Assembly: GCA_963721005.1 (NCBI GenBank)
Contig: CAVRHR010000005.1
Location: 1,860,001 to 1,924,000, forward strand
DNA: 64,000 bases
From: VAZQ01 sp963721005
Lineage (GTDB): Bacteria > Pseudomonadota > Alphaproteobacteria > Rhizobiales > Xanthobacteraceae
Direction: 5' to 3'
Made by a program: the position numbers and the translations under genes. The notes below the pieces were generated by a model. It searched no databases, was not told the DNA's origin, and saw only the letters and a list, made by a program, of their open reading frames with translations. How positions within the stretch are numbered: the first letter of the stretch is position 1; every line of letters starts with the position of its first letter. Shown one piece after another: positions 62,636 to 64,000 of this stretch.

Positions 62636-63459
62636 TCGACCGTGCACACGATCTGCCGATCACCCAGCAAGCGAAAGCTCTGAACATCAGCCGTGGCAGC
62701 GTCTACTACTTGCCGCGGCCGGTGCCGGAAGCCGACCTCGCGATCATGCGGCGGCTCGACCGGCTACACCTGGAGTTCCCTTTCGCCGGCTCGCGGATGC
62801 TGAAAGGCCTGCTGGCCGCCGAGGGGAGCAAGATCGGCCGCCGTCACGTGAAGACGCTGATGCGGCGGATGGGGATAGAAGCGCTCTATCGCCGTCCGCG
62901 CACGACCAAGCCCGAGCCGGGGCACAAGATCTACCCGTACCTGCTGCGGGGCGTCCAGGTCACGCGGCCGAACCAGGTGTGGGCGATGGACATCACCTAC
63001 ATCCCGATGGAGCGCGGCTTCGTCTATCTGGCCGTCGTGCTCGATTGGTTCAGCCGTCGCGTGCTGTCGTGGAGCGTGTCGATTACGATGGAGGCGGCAT
63101 TCTGCGTCGAGACGCTGGAGAATGCACTCTCTCGCCACGGCAAGCCGGAGATCTTCAACACGGATCAAGGCAGCCAGTTCACCGGTGCGGCATTCACCGG
63201 CGTGCTGATCAAAAACGGGATTGCCGTCAGCATGGACGGCAAGGGCGCCTGGCGCGACAACGTCTTCGTCGAGCGGCTATGGCGCAGCGTCAAATACGAG
63301 GAGGTGTATCTCAGAGCCTACGACACCGCGTCCGAGGCCCGCGCGTCGATCGGGCGCTACCTCGACTTCTACAATCGGCGCCGGCCGCATTCGAGCCTTG
63401 ACGGCACGACCCCCGATCACGCCTACTCCACCCCGCTGCCCTTCCGCGCGGCAGCCTAA
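62632..63459 (+). CDS. IS3-family transposase OrfB, element A copy 2
   Basis: Protein of 275 residues, identical to the copy at 26038-26865. It has an HTH_21 start (ISRGSVYYLPRPVPEADLAI) and an rve core with DDE residues in WAMDITYIP, IFNTDQGSQF and VERLWRSVKYEE. Because this copy has a complete orfA and both terminal repeats, it is the probable active source of copy 1. Confidence 0.92.
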   Translation: MIDRAHDLPITQQAKALNISRGSVYYLPRPVPEADLAIMRRLDRLHLEFPFAGSRMLKGLLAAEGSKIGRRHVKTLMRRMGIEALYRRPRTTKPEPGHKIYPYLLRGVQVTRPNQVWAMDITYIPMERGFVYLAVVLDWFSRRVLSWSVSITMEAAFCVETLENALSRHGKPEIFNTDQGSQFTGAAFTGVLIKNGIAVSMDGKGAWRDNVFVERLWRSVKYEEVYLRAYDTASEARASIGRYLDFYNRRRPHSSLDGTTPDHAYSTPLPFRAAA

Positions 63460-63520
63460 CCTCGGCAGACGCTCCACTTATCGACGCGGAAAAACTGTTC
63501 AGACAACCGGGGCCACCTCA

Positions 63521-64000
63521 GACCATGAAGAAGGCTTGCCGCGGTCTCGTCCATCTGCGGTAATAGCCATGCAATAGATGCGACGCCTGCTAGCATCAAT
63601 TTCCAATCTCGAGACTGCCTCGATTGTTACAGTACCATAGAGATCGATTCGATGTGGATCGGGTGGGTGAATCAGCTTTAGCGATTGCACCCCGTGCGTG
63701 AGGACAATGGGATTATTATCCGCGAGGATGGGAGCAAGGTCTCCATAGATGCCAAGACCGGCCATCTGTGTGCCATGGCCGTCGGGATGCGAATCCTGCG
63801 GTCCCCACTGCGGCTTTAGCGCCTGTACGTCGGCCTCGCTTATGATGCCAATCAGCAATGGGTGTGCCCGATTTACGCCGGTGTCTAGGAGGCCGATAGC
63901 CGGAGCGCCGACTGCTGGCGGCGTAAGCCTTGCAAGCAATTCGTCGCTCCACTCAAATTGTTCTGCAGGGCTCAACGAGGAAAAGAAATCCGCCGTTACC
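63521..64000 (-). pseudogene. Subtilase (S8) gene, 5' part, open at window edge
   Basis: First part of the S8 protease gene disrupted by element A. It reads from the window edge through SSLSPAEQFEWSDELLARLT, the catalytic Asp in AIGLLDTGVNRAHPLL, the catalytic His in SHPDGHGTQMAGLGIYGDLA, and IDASRRRIYCMAITADGRDR. It meets the element after GKPSSWS. The start codon lies outside the window. The active Ser is in the 3' part, so no active protease can be made from either half. Confidence 0.85.

Larger units (their letters stand above)
62237..63520. mobile_element. IS3-family element A, copy 2 (complete)
   Basis: Element of 1284 bases. The right terminal repeat, read inward, is TGAGGTGGCCCCGGTTGTCT. 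The left, AGAGCCGGCTCCGGAAATCT, aligns without gaps. The target duplication is GAC at 62234-62236 and 63521-63523. It carries overlapping orfA and orfB. Removing the element and one GAC restores the subtilase frame exactly (PSSWSAAIDN), which fixes the boundaries. Confidence 0.92.

Overview
The window looks like chromosomal accessory DNA of an alphaproteobacterium of the Bradyrhizobium/Rhodopseudomonas type. The support is high GC, a SciP-like DUF1153 protein, an HWE-family sensor kinase, a tRNA-Pro(CGG) fragment, several LysR regulators, an NrsF-type anti-sigma factor, and a striking number of solitary periplasmic binding proteins without permeases. This assignment is inferred from gene content, not from a marker gene.

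Layout. 0-5 kb: a HupE/UreJ membrane protein, a parvulin isomerase and a large DUF3604 protein. 5-10 kb: a gene graveyard (resolvase, ABC-binding protein, ABC ATPase cut by an IS5-family element, beta-propeller, Bug-type receptor, IS66) with an intact response regulator and DedA protein. 10-16 kb: a broken phage-like gene, a MASE4 sensor kinase, a two-gene phage-like pair with a terminase-small-subunit-like protein, and an HWE kinase. At 16.4 kb lies the 3' part of a tRNA-Pro gene next to AACAGGGAATT repeats, probably an attachment scar. 16.7-25 kb: a catabolic-looking divergon with three paralogous tripartite-transporter receptors, a PDC-lactonase-like hydrolase, a broken amidohydrolase, a frameshifted CXXCH protein and a MetE-like protein.

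25-39 kb: nested IS3-family elements, an MHS-type MFS transporter, a GDSL hydrolase, an ABC_sub_bind relic, a LysR/Bug receptor/O-methyltransferase module and an IS1182-family element. 39-48 kb: small secreted or hypothetical proteins, a SciP homologue, a DUF6152 pair, a 3'-truncated group II intron and a Tat-exported metallophosphoesterase. 48-54 kb: an HxlR regulator with its divergent membrane protein, then a bufferin-type operon (BufA, BufB/DUF692, BufC/DUF2063, DoxX) divergent from an ECF sigma factor and NrsF anti-sigma gene. Both promoters carry GTAACA-N16-CGTA. 54-57 kb: a second LysR/binding protein/methyltransferase module. 57-64 kb: an eroded island with an IS91 relic, a twice-broken hypothetical gene, an intact possible PD-(D/E)xK nuclease, an L30-like relic, and a subtilase gene interrupted by an IS3-family element whose 3-bp target duplication can be removed on paper to restore the frame.

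Working together: the clearest functional units are the sigma/anti-sigma controlled bufferin operon (metal or oxidative stress), the two LysR-controlled receptor plus methyltransferase modules, and the three-receptor catabolic divergon. At least a dozen genes are disrupted, so much of the window is a decaying, transposon-rich accessory region.
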